Shown here piece by piece: positions 27,450 to 37,307 of a stretch of DNA of 64,000 bases. A program made the translations under genes and the position numbers. Each line of letters opens with the position of its first letter. The first letter of the stretch is position 1. The notes below the pieces were generated by a model. It saw only the letters and a program-made list of their open reading frames with translations. It searched no databases and had not been told where the DNA came from. This DNA comes from Candidatus Merdivicinus faecavium (GTDB taxonomy: Bacteria; Bacillota; Clostridia; Oscillospirales; Ruminococcaceae), in contig DVKD01000052.1 in the NCBI GenBank assembly GCA_018716285.1, forward strand, positions 99,806-163,805, in the 5' to 3' direction.

Positions 27450-27680
27450 CAACACGCGCACAGCAAAAAAACATGGCAAAAGAGCAAAAATCTCTGATAA
27501 AATATGGACAAATTCCCAATCGTATCCATTTTTTTCAGCGGAGAAAATGATTTTCAGGACGATCAAAGAAACCTGTTTGGGGGAAATACCGATTTTTTTG
27601 CCGGCGTGCCGGTTCCCCGCCTCACAGCATCCGGCGGCGTATGGTAATTTTGCACAGAGAAACAGATGGGAGACAGGATT

Positions 27681-29390
27681 ATGTCCTTTGAATTGGAAAC
27701 ATGGCGGCAGGGACGCGCGGCTGATGCGTTCCGCTATTTCGGCTGCCATATGGAGCAGCATGAGACGGTGTTCCGCGTCTGGGCTCCCGGCGCGCAGGCT
27801 GTCAGCGTCGCCGGACCCTTCAGCGGCTGGCAGCCCGGCGTTTACCAGGCGCAGGAGGTCGAACCGGGCGTTTTCGAATGCCGCGCTCCGGGCCTTTACG
27901 AATACATTCCCTATAAATTTGTCGTCACCGCAGCGGATGGGCGGCAGTTTTTCAAGTCCGATCCCTTTGCCTTTCACGCCGAAACCCCGCCCGGCAACGC
28001 CTCCAAGCTTTACGACCCCTTTGGCTACGAATGGAGCGACGCGAAATGGATGGGAAAGCGCAGCCCTGTGGGCCAGCCGCTGAGCATTTACCAGATCCAT
28101 GCCGGCTCCTTCCGCACCTACGCGGGCGGCGAGCCGCTCAATTACCGCAAGCTGGGGGAGGAGCTTGCCCCCTATCTCAAAAATCTCGGCTGCACCCATC
28201 TGGGGCTCATGCCGCTGCTCGAACACATGCAGGAGGGCGCGCCCCGCTGCCGGACCACCGGCTTTTTCGCCCTCACGTCGCGGTACGGCGTGCCAAGAGA
28301 TTTCTGCCGGATGGTGGAGCAGCTCCATCTGGTCGACATCGGGGTCACGATGGACGTCGACCTGCTCGGTTTCCCGCTCGACGATTTCGGGCTCTCAAAT
28401 TTTGCCGGCAGGCCTTACTGGGAGGCGGAGTGCGGCCCGGACGGCTGTTATTTTGACTTTGAAAACCCTGTGGTGCAGAGCTTTCTCCTCTCCTCAGCCG
28501 CCTATCTGCTCGAGACCTTCCATCTCGACGGGCTGCGGATCCTCCACGCCGCGGAAATCGCCGCGCGGCCCGGCGGCGCGGATTTCCTCCGCTATTTTGT
28601 CCAGGCGCTCCGGGAGAAATTCCCCACCGCCATCTTCATCGGGGACGCCGAGGGGCTCGGCTTTTCCCGCGTCGCCGCGTCCGACGCCATCCAGTCCCTC
28701 CTCCGCCTCTCCTCCGGGGAGGACATTCCCTTCCCGACGCCCAGGTGCGGGGTGATCCAGCAGATCGATCTCGACACAGTCGGGCGGGAGTCCCTCATCG
28801 CCCGGATGCCCGGCAGCTATGAGGAAAAATTTGCCCGGCTGCGCGCAGCCATCGCCTGCTACCGCGCCCTGCCGGGGGCCAAGCTCTCCTTTATGGGCAA
28901 CGAGTTCGCCCAGTTCACCACCTGGTATCCCGGGCGGGAGCTCGACTGGGTGCTGCTCGACTACGAGATGCACCGCAAATTCCTGGCAATGGTCCGCCGC
29001 ACCAGCGACTTCTACCGCAAAACGGCCGCCATCTGGGAGGAGGACGCCTTCACCGAGCGGTTCGAGCCGATCGTATCGGCCGAACATCCCGGCGTCAAGG
29101 GCTTTATCCGCCGGGACGAACTGGGCAGCCAGATCATCGTCCTGTGCAATTTTACAAACGAGCCGGTTTCTCCCTTTGTCCTCGGGGTGGAGAAGCGCGG
29201 CAAGTACGCGGAGCTCTTCAGCTCGGACGAGGCCCAGTACGGCGGCCAGGGACGGAGCTGCAACGTAAACTTCGCGAAGCTCCGCCCAGCCGGCGGCAAG
29301 CCCTACTGCATCGAAGCGGACCTGCCGCCCTGTTCGACCGTCTACCTCTACAAATCGGCCGGCGCCCCTGCGTCCCGCCGGAAATCCTGA
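27681..29390 (+). CDS. GlgB-like branching-enzyme homologue lacking catalytic residues
   Basis: 569 residues. A CBM48 domain (about 25-110; VFRVWAPGAQAVSVAGPFSGW) and a GH13 barrel align with GlgB through IGVTMDVDLLGFPLDDFGL, FHLDGLRI and LSFMGNEFAQFTTW. Key positions are changed: region I His is Gly230, the nucleophile Asp after LRV is Leu288, the acid/base Glu is Asp322, and HDE of region IV is Leu364-Asp365-Thr366. The insert between regions III and IV (WNLGW in GlgB) is missing, so it is shorter than the usual 620-730. The frame is intact and leads the glg operon. It is probably a non-catalytic glycogen-binding or scaffold protein. The start at 27681 follows GGGAG. Confidence 0.85.
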   Translation: MSFELETWRQGRAADAFRYFGCHMEQHETVFRVWAPGAQAVSVAGPFSGWQPGVYQAQEVEPGVFECRAPGLYEYIPYKFVVTAADGRQFFKSDPFAFHAETPPGNASKLYDPFGYEWSDAKWMGKRSPVGQPLSIYQIHAGSFRTYAGGEPLNYRKLGEELAPYLKNLGCTHLGLMPLLEHMQEGAPRCRTTGFFALTSRYGVPRDFCRMVEQLHLVDIGVTMDVDLLGFPLDDFGLSNFAGRPYWEAECGPDGCYFDFENPVVQSFLLSSAAYLLETFHLDGLRILHAAEIAARPGGADFLRYFVQALREKFPTAIFIGDAEGLGFSRVAASDAIQSLLRLSSGEDIPFPTPRCGVIQQIDLDTVGRESLIARMPGSYEEKFARLRAAIACYRALPGAKLSFMGNEFAQFTTWYPGRELDWVLLDYEMHRKFLAMVRRTSDFYRKTAAIWEEDAFTERFEPIVSAEHPGVKGFIRRDELGSQIIVLCNFTNEPVSPFVLGVEKRGKYAELFSSDEAQYGGQGRSCNVNFAKLRPAGGKPYCIEADLPPCSTVYLYKSAGAPASRRKS

Positions 29391-29435
29391 TCCTGTCGTT
29401 CCACAAACCCACTACTATAAACGAGGTGTACCATC

Positions 29436-30641
<1,206 letters not shown>

Positions 30642-30693
30642 CCTTCCCGCTCCCCGCTTATCTGACCACAATATAGATGGAGGTACATTTGCT

Positions 30694-31815
30694 ATGACTT
30701 CAAGAACCATGTGCATTCTCTTCTCCGAAAGCTACGGGACTGCCCCCAAAGAGCTTTCCGCCCGGCGCACCCTGGCGACCGTCCCCTTCGCAGGCCGCTA
30801 CCGCCTCATCGACTTCGTCCTCTCTTCCCTCGTCAAAGCGCGCATCCAGGATATCGGCGTCATCACCAAGGAACACTACGGCTCCCTGACCGACCATCTC
30901 GGCTGGGGCAAGGACTGGGACCTCGACCGCAAAAACGGCGGCCTCCGGATCCTCACGCCTTTTACCACGAGCGAATCCGCCACTACCCGCAACCGCAGCA
31001 AGATCGAAGCGCTCCTCTCGGTCAAACGCTTTATCGAGCGGTCGGACAAGGAATATATCCTCCTCTCGGACACCAATCTGGTCATGCACATCGACTTTGA
31101 GGCGATGCTCGCCTACCATATCGAACAGGGCGCCGACATCACCATGCTCTACCAGACCAAGGTCTGCCCCAACCACACCGGCTGCGTCATTGATCTGAAC
31201 GAATCCGGGCGGGTCATCGACGCCTTCTTCTCCTCCACCCAGCACGAGGAGCCCCAGAACGCCGCCTTCGGCGTCTACATCGTCAACAAGTCGCTGCTCG
31301 TCTCCCTCCTCGACCGCGCCTATACCTTCGGCTGGGTCGATTTTGACCGCGACTTCATCACCAAAAACATCAACAAGCTCAAGATCTTCGGCTTTGCCCA
31401 CAACGGCTTCTCGGCGGTCATCGATACCGTCGCGGACTACTACGACGCGAGCCTTAAGATGCTCGAACCCGATATCCGCCGTGAGATGCTCTTCCAGTCC
31501 GATACTCCCCTGCTGACCCGGGTCAAGAACTCCGTTCCCACCATCTACGGCTTCAACGGCAAGGTGAAGAACTCCCTCATCGCCGACGGCTGCAAGATCG
31601 ACGGCGAGGTCAACAACTGCATCATCTTCCGCGATGTCGAAATTGAGAAGGGCGCCATCCTCAACAACTGCATCATCATGCAGAGCACCACCGTCCGGGC
31701 CGGCGCGCGGTTAAACTGCGTCATCACCGACAAGGAAGTCACCATCGGCAAGGAGCACACCCTCTCCGGCTACCCGACCTACCCCTACGTCGTTGCAAAA
31801 GGGCAGAACGTCTAA
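30694..31815 (+). CDS. glgD: GlgD, ADP-glucose pyrophosphorylase regulatory subunit
   Basis: 373 residues, homologous to GlgC. The nucleotide loop is replaced by FSESYGTAPKELSARRTLA, lacking the GGxGSRL signature, as in all Firmicutes GlgD. YRLIDFVLSSLVKARI, SDTNLVMHIDFEAML and a C-terminal beta-helix are retained. GlgD does not catalyse by itself but changes the activity and regulation of GlgC in the mixed tetramer. AGGAGG-like ATGGAGG lies before the ATG. Confidence 0.94.
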   Translation: MTSRTMCILFSESYGTAPKELSARRTLATVPFAGRYRLIDFVLSSLVKARIQDIGVITKEHYGSLTDHLGWGKDWDLDRKNGGLRILTPFTTSESATTRNRSKIEALLSVKRFIERSDKEYILLSDTNLVMHIDFEAMLAYHIEQGADITMLYQTKVCPNHTGCVIDLNESGRVIDAFFSSTQHEEPQNAAFGVYIVNKSLLVSLLDRAYTFGWVDFDRDFITKNINKLKIFGFAHNGFSAVIDTVADYYDASLKMLEPDIRREMLFQSDTPLLTRVKNSVPTIYGFNGKVKNSLIADGCKIDGEVNNCIIFRDVEIEKGAILNNCIIMQSTTVRAGARLNCVITDKEVTIGKEHTLSGYPTYPYVVAKGQNV

Positions 31816-31826
31816 TCCCCTCCCCC

Positions 31827-31866
31827 AGCCGGGCCGGCAGCGCGCCGTCCCGGTCGGGCTTTATTT
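31827..31866 (+). terminator. Imperfect hairpin between glgD and glgA
   Basis: AGCCGGGCCGG and CCGGTCGGGCT pair with two irregular positions and are followed by TTTATTT. It may act as a partial terminator that tunes glgA level relative to glgCD. Confidence 0.5.
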
Positions 31867-31889
31867 ACGGAAAGGAATGATGGAACCTT

Positions 31890-33308
31890 ATGAAAATTCT
31901 GTTTGCAGCCAGCGAGGCCCTTCCCTTTATCAAGGTCGGCGGCCTAGGCGACGTCATGGGCGCGCTTCCCAAGGAGCTTGTCAAAAAGGGGATCGACGCC
32001 CGCGTCGTCATCCCGATGTATTCGACCATGTCCCAGGCGATGCGGGACCGGTGCACCTTTGAAAAATTCTTTTACTTCTCCCTCGGCTGGCGCTCCTGCT
32101 ACTGCGGCATCTTTACCGCAGAGGCCGACGGCGTGACCTACTACCTCATCGACAATGAGCAGTACTTCAAGCGCGGCGGGACCTACGGCGAGTTCGACGA
32201 CGCGGAGCGCTTCGCTTTCTTCTCCAAAGCGGTCCTCGAGATCCTCCCCCAGATCGGCTTCTTCCCCGACATCATCCACGCCAACGACTGGCACACCGCC
32301 CTCGTCCCCGTCTACCTCGACACCCAGTTCCGCCAGGTCCCCGGCTATGAGTCGATCAAGACCGTCTTCTCCATCCACAACATCGAGTTCCAGGGCAAAT
32401 ACGGCATGGATATTCTCGAATCCATCTTCGGCATCCAGCCCTCCCAGCGTTCTCTGGTCGAATTTGACGGCTGCATCAACCTCATGAAAGGCGCCATCGA
32501 GTGCGCAAACATCGTGACCACCGTCTCCCGCACCTATGCCAAGGAAATCCTCAACCCCTACTTCTCCTTCGGCCTTCATCCCATCCTCGAAGCGCGCCAG
32601 TATAAGATCCACGGCATTGTCAACGGGATTGACACCGACGTTTTTAATCCCGAGACCGACCCCCATATCAAGACCAATTATTCCATCAAGACCCGCGGCA
32701 GCAAGCGCTTTGACAAAAAAGCCCTCCAGCAGGAGGTCGGCCTGCCCGAGGTCTCCGACGTCCCCGTCCTTGGTCTGGTCACCCGCCTCACTCCCCAGAA
32801 GGGCATCGACCTCTTCGAGCCGATCATGGCCGAGCTGATGGAGATGGACGTCCAGGTGGTCGTGCTGGGCAACGGCTACGCGGACTATGAGAACTACTTC
32901 AAATACTGCGACTACACCTATCACGACAAATTCCGCGCCATCATCAAGTTCTCCGCTCCTCTGGCGCAGCGCATCTACGCAGGCGCGGACATCTTCCTCA
33001 TGCCCTCCAAGTCGGAGCCCTGCGGCCTCGCCCAGATGATCGCCATGCGCTACGGCACCATCCCGGTCGTCCACGCGGTCGGCGGCCTCAAGGATACTGT
33101 CACCCCCTTTGATGCCGAAACCGGCAAAGGCAACGGCGTCAACTTCCAATCCTTTAATGCGACCGACATGCTCGACGCCATCAAACGCGCCATCGCCATC
33201 TGGAAGGACAAGGAGCAGCGCAAGACCATCATGAGCAACGCCATGTCCGGCGATTATTCCTGGAAGGCTTCCGCCGAAGAATACTGCAAACTCTACGAGG
33301 CCCTGTAA
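31890..33308 (+). CDS. glgA: Glycogen synthase, GT5
   Basis: 472 residues, the usual length of ADP-glucose-dependent GlgA. The N-terminal KVGGLGDVMGALPK contains Lys15, which contacts ADP-glucose. HANDWHTALVP and VSRTYAKEI mark the N domain. The C domain shows RLTPQKGIDLF and PSKSEPCGLAQ with the conserved Glu. It elongates alpha-1,4 chains from ADP-glucose supplied by GlgC/GlgD. GGAAAGGAATGATGG lies before the start. A strong terminator follows. Confidence 0.95.
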   Translation: MKILFAASEALPFIKVGGLGDVMGALPKELVKKGIDARVVIPMYSTMSQAMRDRCTFEKFFYFSLGWRSCYCGIFTAEADGVTYYLIDNEQYFKRGGTYGEFDDAERFAFFSKAVLEILPQIGFFPDIIHANDWHTALVPVYLDTQFRQVPGYESIKTVFSIHNIEFQGKYGMDILESIFGIQPSQRSLVEFDGCINLMKGAIECANIVTTVSRTYAKEILNPYFSFGLHPILEARQYKIHGIVNGIDTDVFNPETDPHIKTNYSIKTRGSKRFDKKALQQEVGLPEVSDVPVLGLVTRLTPQKGIDLFEPIMAELMEMDVQVVVLGNGYADYENYFKYCDYTYHDKFRAIIKFSAPLAQRIYAGADIFLMPSKSEPCGLAQMIAMRYGTIPVVHAVGGLKDTVTPFDAETGKGNGVNFQSFNATDMLDAIKRAIAIWKDKEQRKTIMSNAMSGDYSWKASAEEYCKLYEAL

Positions 33309-33364
33309 ACCAAGCCTTTTGCGCGGTTTCCTCCAAATTTCGCCCTTATATGACAGAAACACTT

Positions 33365-33390
33365 CCCGGCCTGGCTTCAGGCCGGGATTT
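33365..33390 (+). terminator. Terminator after glgA
   Basis: A perfect 9-bp stem CCCGGCCTG/CAGGCCGGG with a GCTT tetraloop, followed by ATTTTCC. It separates the biosynthetic genes from glgP. Confidence 0.85.
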
Positions 33391-33490
33391 TCCGTTCAAA
33401 AAACAGTGTCCGTCCTTCCCGAACAAAAAAATGTATAAAACTTTTCTAAAAAACTCTGCTCCCTGTTGCATTTCTCGGCGGTTTGCCCGA

Positions 33491-33519
33491 TTGTAATTCC
33501 GGGGCAAACATAGTAAAAT
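33491..33519 (+). promoter_or_regulatory. Promoter of glgP
   Basis: TTGTAA (33491-33496), 17 bases, then TAAAAT (33514-33519). It gives glgP its own start, with a leader of about 100 bases. The remaining 33309-33624 spacer otherwise holds only the glgA terminator. Confidence 0.65.
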
Positions 33520-33624
33520 AGAGATAGGTATCCGCGCAGCTTTTTCCATTTTCCGGCAACCTTTTGACCGGGCAACGCGCGGAATTTTCATATATCTTTA
33601 TTCTATTCAGAAAGGGGATTTTTC

Positions 33625-36024
33625 ATGAATCCATCCGCCTCCAAGCTGAAGGACGAACTGATTCAGACACTGAAGACCAACTACGGCTATTCCCCAGAGG
33701 AAGCCACTGACCGCCAGATGTACGGCACAATCCTCACCGTCGTGCAGTCCTACCTGACCCGTAAGCGCGCCGATTACCTCGATACCCTCAAAAAGAACGA
33801 CAAAAAGCGCATCTACTACATGTCGATGGAATTCCTCGTCGGCCCTTCCCTCAGAAACAACCTCTACAACCTGAACATGCAGGCTGAAATGAAGCAGGCT
33901 GTCTCCGAGCTTGGCTTTGACCTTGACGTGATCTATGAGATGGAACCGGATCCCGGTCTCGGCAACGGCGGCCTCGGGCGTCTCGCAAGCTGCTACATGG
34001 ATGCGGCGACCACTCTGGGCTACCCCATCACCGGCTTTTCCATCCGCTATGAGTTCGGCATCTTCAAACAGCAGATCGTCGACGGCTGGCAGATCGAATA
34101 CCCCGACGACTGGCTTGAGCTGGGCGGCTACTGGCTCACCCCCCGCGACGACGAGGCAATGGAGGTCCACTTCGACGGCCATGTCGAGGAGCGCTGGGGC
34201 GAACGCGGCCTGACCACCATCCACCGCGATTACTACACCGTCCGCGCCGTCCCCTATGACCTGATGGTCTCCGGCAAGGACAGCGAGGCGATCAACTGCC
34301 TGCGGCTGTGGCGCGCCGAAGCTCCCACCAGCAAGAGCTTTGACATGTACACCTTCTCCCGCGGCGAGTACGTGAAGTCTATGGAGGAGGACGCCAAGGC
34401 GGAATCGATCTCCAAGGTCCTCTACCCCGCCGACGACCACATCGAGGGCAAGCGCCTGCGCTTGAAGCAGCAGTATTTCTTTGTCAGCGCCTCCCTCCAG
34501 ACGATCATCCGCGATTACCTGCGCACCCACGAGTCCTTAGACAACCTGCCTGAGTACGCCGTCATCCACATCAACGACACCCACCCCGCCCTCTGCGTGC
34601 CGGAACTCATGCGCATCCTCCTCGACGACTGCGGCTATGAGTGGGAAAACGCCTGGGAGATCACCTGCCGCACCCTCGCCTACACCAACCACACCGTCAT
34701 GAGCGAGGCGCTCGAGCGCTGGGATTTGAACCTCTTCCGCCAGCACCTGCCCCGCATCACCAAGATCATCGAGGAGATCGACCGCCGCTTCTGCAAGGAT
34801 GTCTTCGAGTTCCATCCCGAAAAGCGCAACCAGCTTTCCTCGATGGCGATCATCGGCGACGGCCAGGTCCGGATGGCCAACCTCTGCGTCATCGCCTGCT
34901 TCTCGGTCAACGGCGTCTCCAAGCTGCATTCCGACATCCTCAAGGAGGACCTCTTCAAAGACTATAACGACATCTTCCCCGGCAAGCTGACCAACGTCAC
35001 CAACGGCATCGCCGCCCGCCGCTGGCTCTGCCAGGGCAACCCCCTCCTCACCAGCTATATCACCGAGCTCATCGGGGACGGCTTTGTTCATGACTTAAGC
35101 CAGCTCGAACAGCTCGCCAAATTTGCCGACGACCGCCAGGTCCTTCGCCAGCTGGCCGAAATCAAGCTGGAAAACAAGAAGATGCTGGCCAAGTATATCT
35201 CCGCCGCCAACGGCATCAACCTCGATCCCACCTCCCTCTTTGACATCCAGGTCAAGCGGCTGCACGAATACAAGCGCCAGCTGATGAACGCGCTGCACAT
35301 CTGCCACCTGTACCTGCAGATTAAGCACCACGGCCTCGTAATCGAGCCGCGCGCCTTTATTTTCGGCGCCAAGGCCTCTCCCGGATACTATATGGCTAAG
35401 GAGATCATCCGTTTCATCTGCGCCCTGGGCGACCTCATCAACCGCGACCCCGCCACCAAGGGGATGCTCAAGGTCATCTTCTTAGCCGACTACAAGGTCT
35501 CGCTGGCGGAGAAAATCTATCCCGCGGCCGAGATCAGCGAGCAGATCTCCCAGGCCGGCAAGGAGGCGTCCGGCACCGGCAACATGAAGATGATGCTCAA
35601 CGGCGCCCTCACTCTGGGTACGATGGACGGCGCAAACATCGAAATCTACGACGCTGTCGGCGCGGACAACATTTTCATCTTCGGCATGAACACCGAGGAG
35701 GTCAACCGCACCCGCGACAACGGCTACAGCCCCCGCGCGATCTACGACGCAAACCCCTACGTCCGCGAGGTGCTCGACTTTGTCCGCAGCGGCGGCCTGG
35801 ACGGCAAGAATTTCGATTCCATCGTCCAGTACCTGCTCAACAACGACACCTATATGTCGCTGGCCGATTTCGAGAGCTACCGCATCGCCCAGACCAAGGT
35901 CAACGAGGTTTACCGCAATCCCGACAAATGGAACCGCATGTCCTTAATGAATATCGCCGGCTCCGGCATCTTCTCCGCCGACCGCTCCATTGAGGATTAT
36001 ATCCGCGACATCTGGTATAAGTGA
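33625..36024 (+). CDS. glgP: Glycogen phosphorylase, GT35
   Basis: 799 residues, full length for bacterial glycogen/maltodextrin phosphorylase. It releases glucose-1-phosphate from alpha-1,4-glucan ends using PLP. The PLP lysine is Lys655 in ASGTGNMKMMLNGALTLGT. EPDPGLGNGGLGRLASCYMD is the conserved N-terminal substrate region, and VKRLHEYKRQ is also present. It is transcribed with the glg cluster but from its own promoter. AGAAAGGGGAT precedes the ATG. Confidence 0.95.
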   Translation: MNPSASKLKDELIQTLKTNYGYSPEEATDRQMYGTILTVVQSYLTRKRADYLDTLKKNDKKRIYYMSMEFLVGPSLRNNLYNLNMQAEMKQAVSELGFDLDVIYEMEPDPGLGNGGLGRLASCYMDAATTLGYPITGFSIRYEFGIFKQQIVDGWQIEYPDDWLELGGYWLTPRDDEAMEVHFDGHVEERWGERGLTTIHRDYYTVRAVPYDLMVSGKDSEAINCLRLWRAEAPTSKSFDMYTFSRGEYVKSMEEDAKAESISKVLYPADDHIEGKRLRLKQQYFFVSASLQTIIRDYLRTHESLDNLPEYAVIHINDTHPALCVPELMRILLDDCGYEWENAWEITCRTLAYTNHTVMSEALERWDLNLFRQHLPRITKIIEEIDRRFCKDVFEFHPEKRNQLSSMAIIGDGQVRMANLCVIACFSVNGVSKLHSDILKEDLFKDYNDIFPGKLTNVTNGIAARRWLCQGNPLLTSYITELIGDGFVHDLSQLEQLAKFADDRQVLRQLAEIKLENKKMLAKYISAANGINLDPTSLFDIQVKRLHEYKRQLMNALHICHLYLQIKHHGLVIEPRAFIFGAKASPGYYMAKEIIRFICALGDLINRDPATKGMLKVIFLADYKVSLAEKIYPAAEISEQISQAGKEASGTGNMKMMLNGALTLGTMDGANIEIYDAVGADNIFIFGMNTEEVNRTRDNGYSPRAIYDANPYVREVLDFVRSGGLDGKNFDSIVQYLLNNDTYMSLADFESYRIAQTKVNEVYRNPDKWNRMSLMNIAGSGIFSADRSIEDYIRDIWYK

Positions 36025-36043
36025 TCCTCTCCCCGCAAACAGC

Positions 36044-36079
36044 AATCCCCCCGCAGTCCACTCTGCGGGGGGATTTTCT
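36044..36079 (+). terminator. Terminator of glgP
   Basis: A perfect 12-bp stem AATCCCCCCGCA/TGCGGGGGGATT with an 8-base loop, followed by TTCTAT. Confidence 0.85.
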
Positions 36080-36094
36080 ATCCCGACAAAAAGC

Positions 36095-36121
36095 GGCGGC
36101 CTTTCGAATAGAAAAGCCGCC
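36095..36121 (-). terminator. Terminator of spoVS
   Basis: On the minus strand GGCGGC-TTTTC pairs with GAAAG-GCCGCC and ends in GCTTTTTG. It starts 6 bases after the spoVS stop. Confidence 0.8.
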
Positions 36122-36126
36122 AATGA

Positions 36127-36387
36127 CTATCGTGGTTCCACGATGACCTTGATCGCTGTTTTCTCTGAACCGTCAATCTCGACGTTGGCAAAGGCTGGTA
36201 CGCATACCAGATCCATGCCGGTTGGGGCGAGATAGCCGCGCGCTATCGCGATCGATTTGATTGCCTGGTTCACCGCGCCGGCGCCGATGGCCTGGATTTC
36301 GACCGAGCCTCTTTCGCGGATGACGCCTGCAATCGCGCCTGCAACAGAATTGGGCGCAGATTTTGCTGAAACTTTGAGAACATCCAT
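36127..36387 (-). CDS. spoVS: Stage V sporulation protein S
   Basis: 86 residues, nearly identical in pattern to known SpoVS: MDVLKVSAKSAPNSVAGAIA, then a repeat-like AIGAGAVNQAIKSIAIARG. It is an Alba-fold protein that affects septation and spore coat formation in Bacillus. Its place next to ymdB is conserved in Firmicutes and supports a spore-forming Clostridia host. GGAGGG precedes the ATG. It has its own promoter. Confidence 0.95.
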   Translation of the reverse strand: MDVLKVSAKSAPNSVAGAIAGVIRERGSVEIQAIGAGAVNQAIKSIAIARGYLAPTGMDLVCVPAFANVEIDGSEKTAIKVIVEPR

Positions 36388-36421
36388 TTGAGATCCCTCC
36401 GGATTTTTTTAAAGACAGGGC

Positions 36422-36457
36422 TTTCTGCCGACGGCTGCGCGATACCTTCGGCAGAAA
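36422..36457 (-). promoter_or_regulatory. Hairpin in the spoVS leader
   Basis: A perfect 10-bp stem TTTCTGCCGA/TCGGCAGAAA with a 16-base loop lies between the promoter and the spoVS start. No T run follows directly. It could stabilise the mRNA or attenuate it. Confidence 0.5.
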
Positions 36458-36474
36458 TCACCTTTCCTATCCTT

Positions 36475-36503
36475 ATTATAATATAATTCCACAAAAGTTT
36501 CAA
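36475..36503 (-). promoter_or_regulatory. Promoter of spoVS
   Basis: On the minus strand TTGAAA (36498-36503), 17 bases, then TATAAT (36475-36480). Confidence 0.75.
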
Positions 36504-36529
36504 TATGTTTTTGATTGTTTTGTCGCTTA

Positions 36530-37297
36530 CTACAACCTTACCCGAACAATTTTCATACATTTTCCAGTTTTTCGATCCAAATCTAACAAAACGCCTTCCA
36601 ACTTGCAGGGCTCGCCCGCCGGGACCTCAAAACGGGTGGGCAGGTATGTCGTCATCCGGCGGACAACGCACTCCGGGCTGACGCCCAGAATGGAGCGCAC
36701 CGGGCCGGTCATCCCCAGATCGGAGATGTATCCGGTCCCCTGCGGGAGGATGGTCTCGTCGGCGGTCTGGACATGGGTATGGGTCCCCACCACCGCCGAG
36801 ACCCGCCCGTCAAGGTAGTAGCCGAGCGCGAGCTTCTCCCCCGTCGCCTCGGCGTGGAAATCGACGACGGTGCAGTCCGCCTTCACCTCCCCTAGGATCC
36901 GTTCGGCGCAGGCAAAGGGGCTGCCGATGGGGTCGAGGTAGACCTGCCCCAGCAGGCTGATCACCAGCAGACGGCAGTTTCCGAGGTCCACAACCGTGTA
37001 ACCGCTTCCGTAGCAGCCGTCCGGGTAATTGGCAGGCCGGAGGAGGTTCGGCGTCTCCTCGAGGTAGTCCTGGATCTCCCGGCGGCGGAGGCTGTGGTTG
37101 CCGCCGGTGATGACATCGACCCCGCTGTCAAAGAGGTAGTTGGCCGAGTGGGGCAGGATCCCGTTCCCGACCGCGGAATTTTCCCCGTTGCAGACAACGA
37201 CGTCGACCATCTGCTGTTTTTTGTAGGCGGGCAGCACTTTCCGCAAATACTCGCAGCCCGGCTGGCTGACGACGTCGCCGATCATCAATACGCGCAT
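36530..37297 (-). CDS. ymdB: YmdB-family phosphodiesterase
   Basis: 255 residues. Metallophosphoesterase motifs are MIGDVVSQPG (metal Asp), VCNGENSA, TGGNH, VDFHAEATGEK and VGTHTHVQTAD. The family hydrolyses 2',3'-cyclic nucleotides and, in Bacillus, influences development and biofilm. It is followed by spoVS (conserved neighbour) and starts 10 bases after the hslO stop, so hslO-ymdB are likely cotranscribed. Confidence 0.92.
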   Translation of the reverse strand: MRVLMIGDVVSQPGCEYLRKVLPAYKKQQMVDVVVCNGENSAVGNGILPHSANYLFDSGVDVITGGNHSLRRREIQDYLEETPNLLRPANYPDGCYGSGYTVVDLGNCRLLVISLLGQVYLDPIGSPFACAERILGEVKADCTVVDFHAEATGEKLALGYYLDGRVSAVVGTHTHVQTADETILPQGTGYISDLGMTGPVRSILGVSPECVVRRMTTYLPTRFEVPAGEPCKLEGVLLDLDRKTGKCMKIVRVRL

Positions 37298-37307
37298 CCT
37301 TTTCCCC

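Larger units (their letters stand above)
27209..27680. other. Divergent control region between amylase and glycogen operons
   Basis: 472 bases, AT-rich, without a credible gene. It holds a minus-strand -10 toward the amylase, a plus-strand consensus promoter with a palindrome at its start site, and a leader of about 240 bases to the GlgB-like gene. In the leader, GGGGAA near 27579 can pair with TTCCCC near 27612 around a T7 run. This is a weak attenuator-like possibility. Confidence 0.55.

Noticed and set aside
30694..31815. GlgD as a newly degenerate GlgC
   Set aside because: Loss of the nucleotide loop is normal for Firmicutes GlgD and is already known.
31944..33362. 472-codon minus-strand frame over glgA
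   Set aside because: Antisense to a certain gene. The C-rich third positions of glgA leave the reverse frame open.
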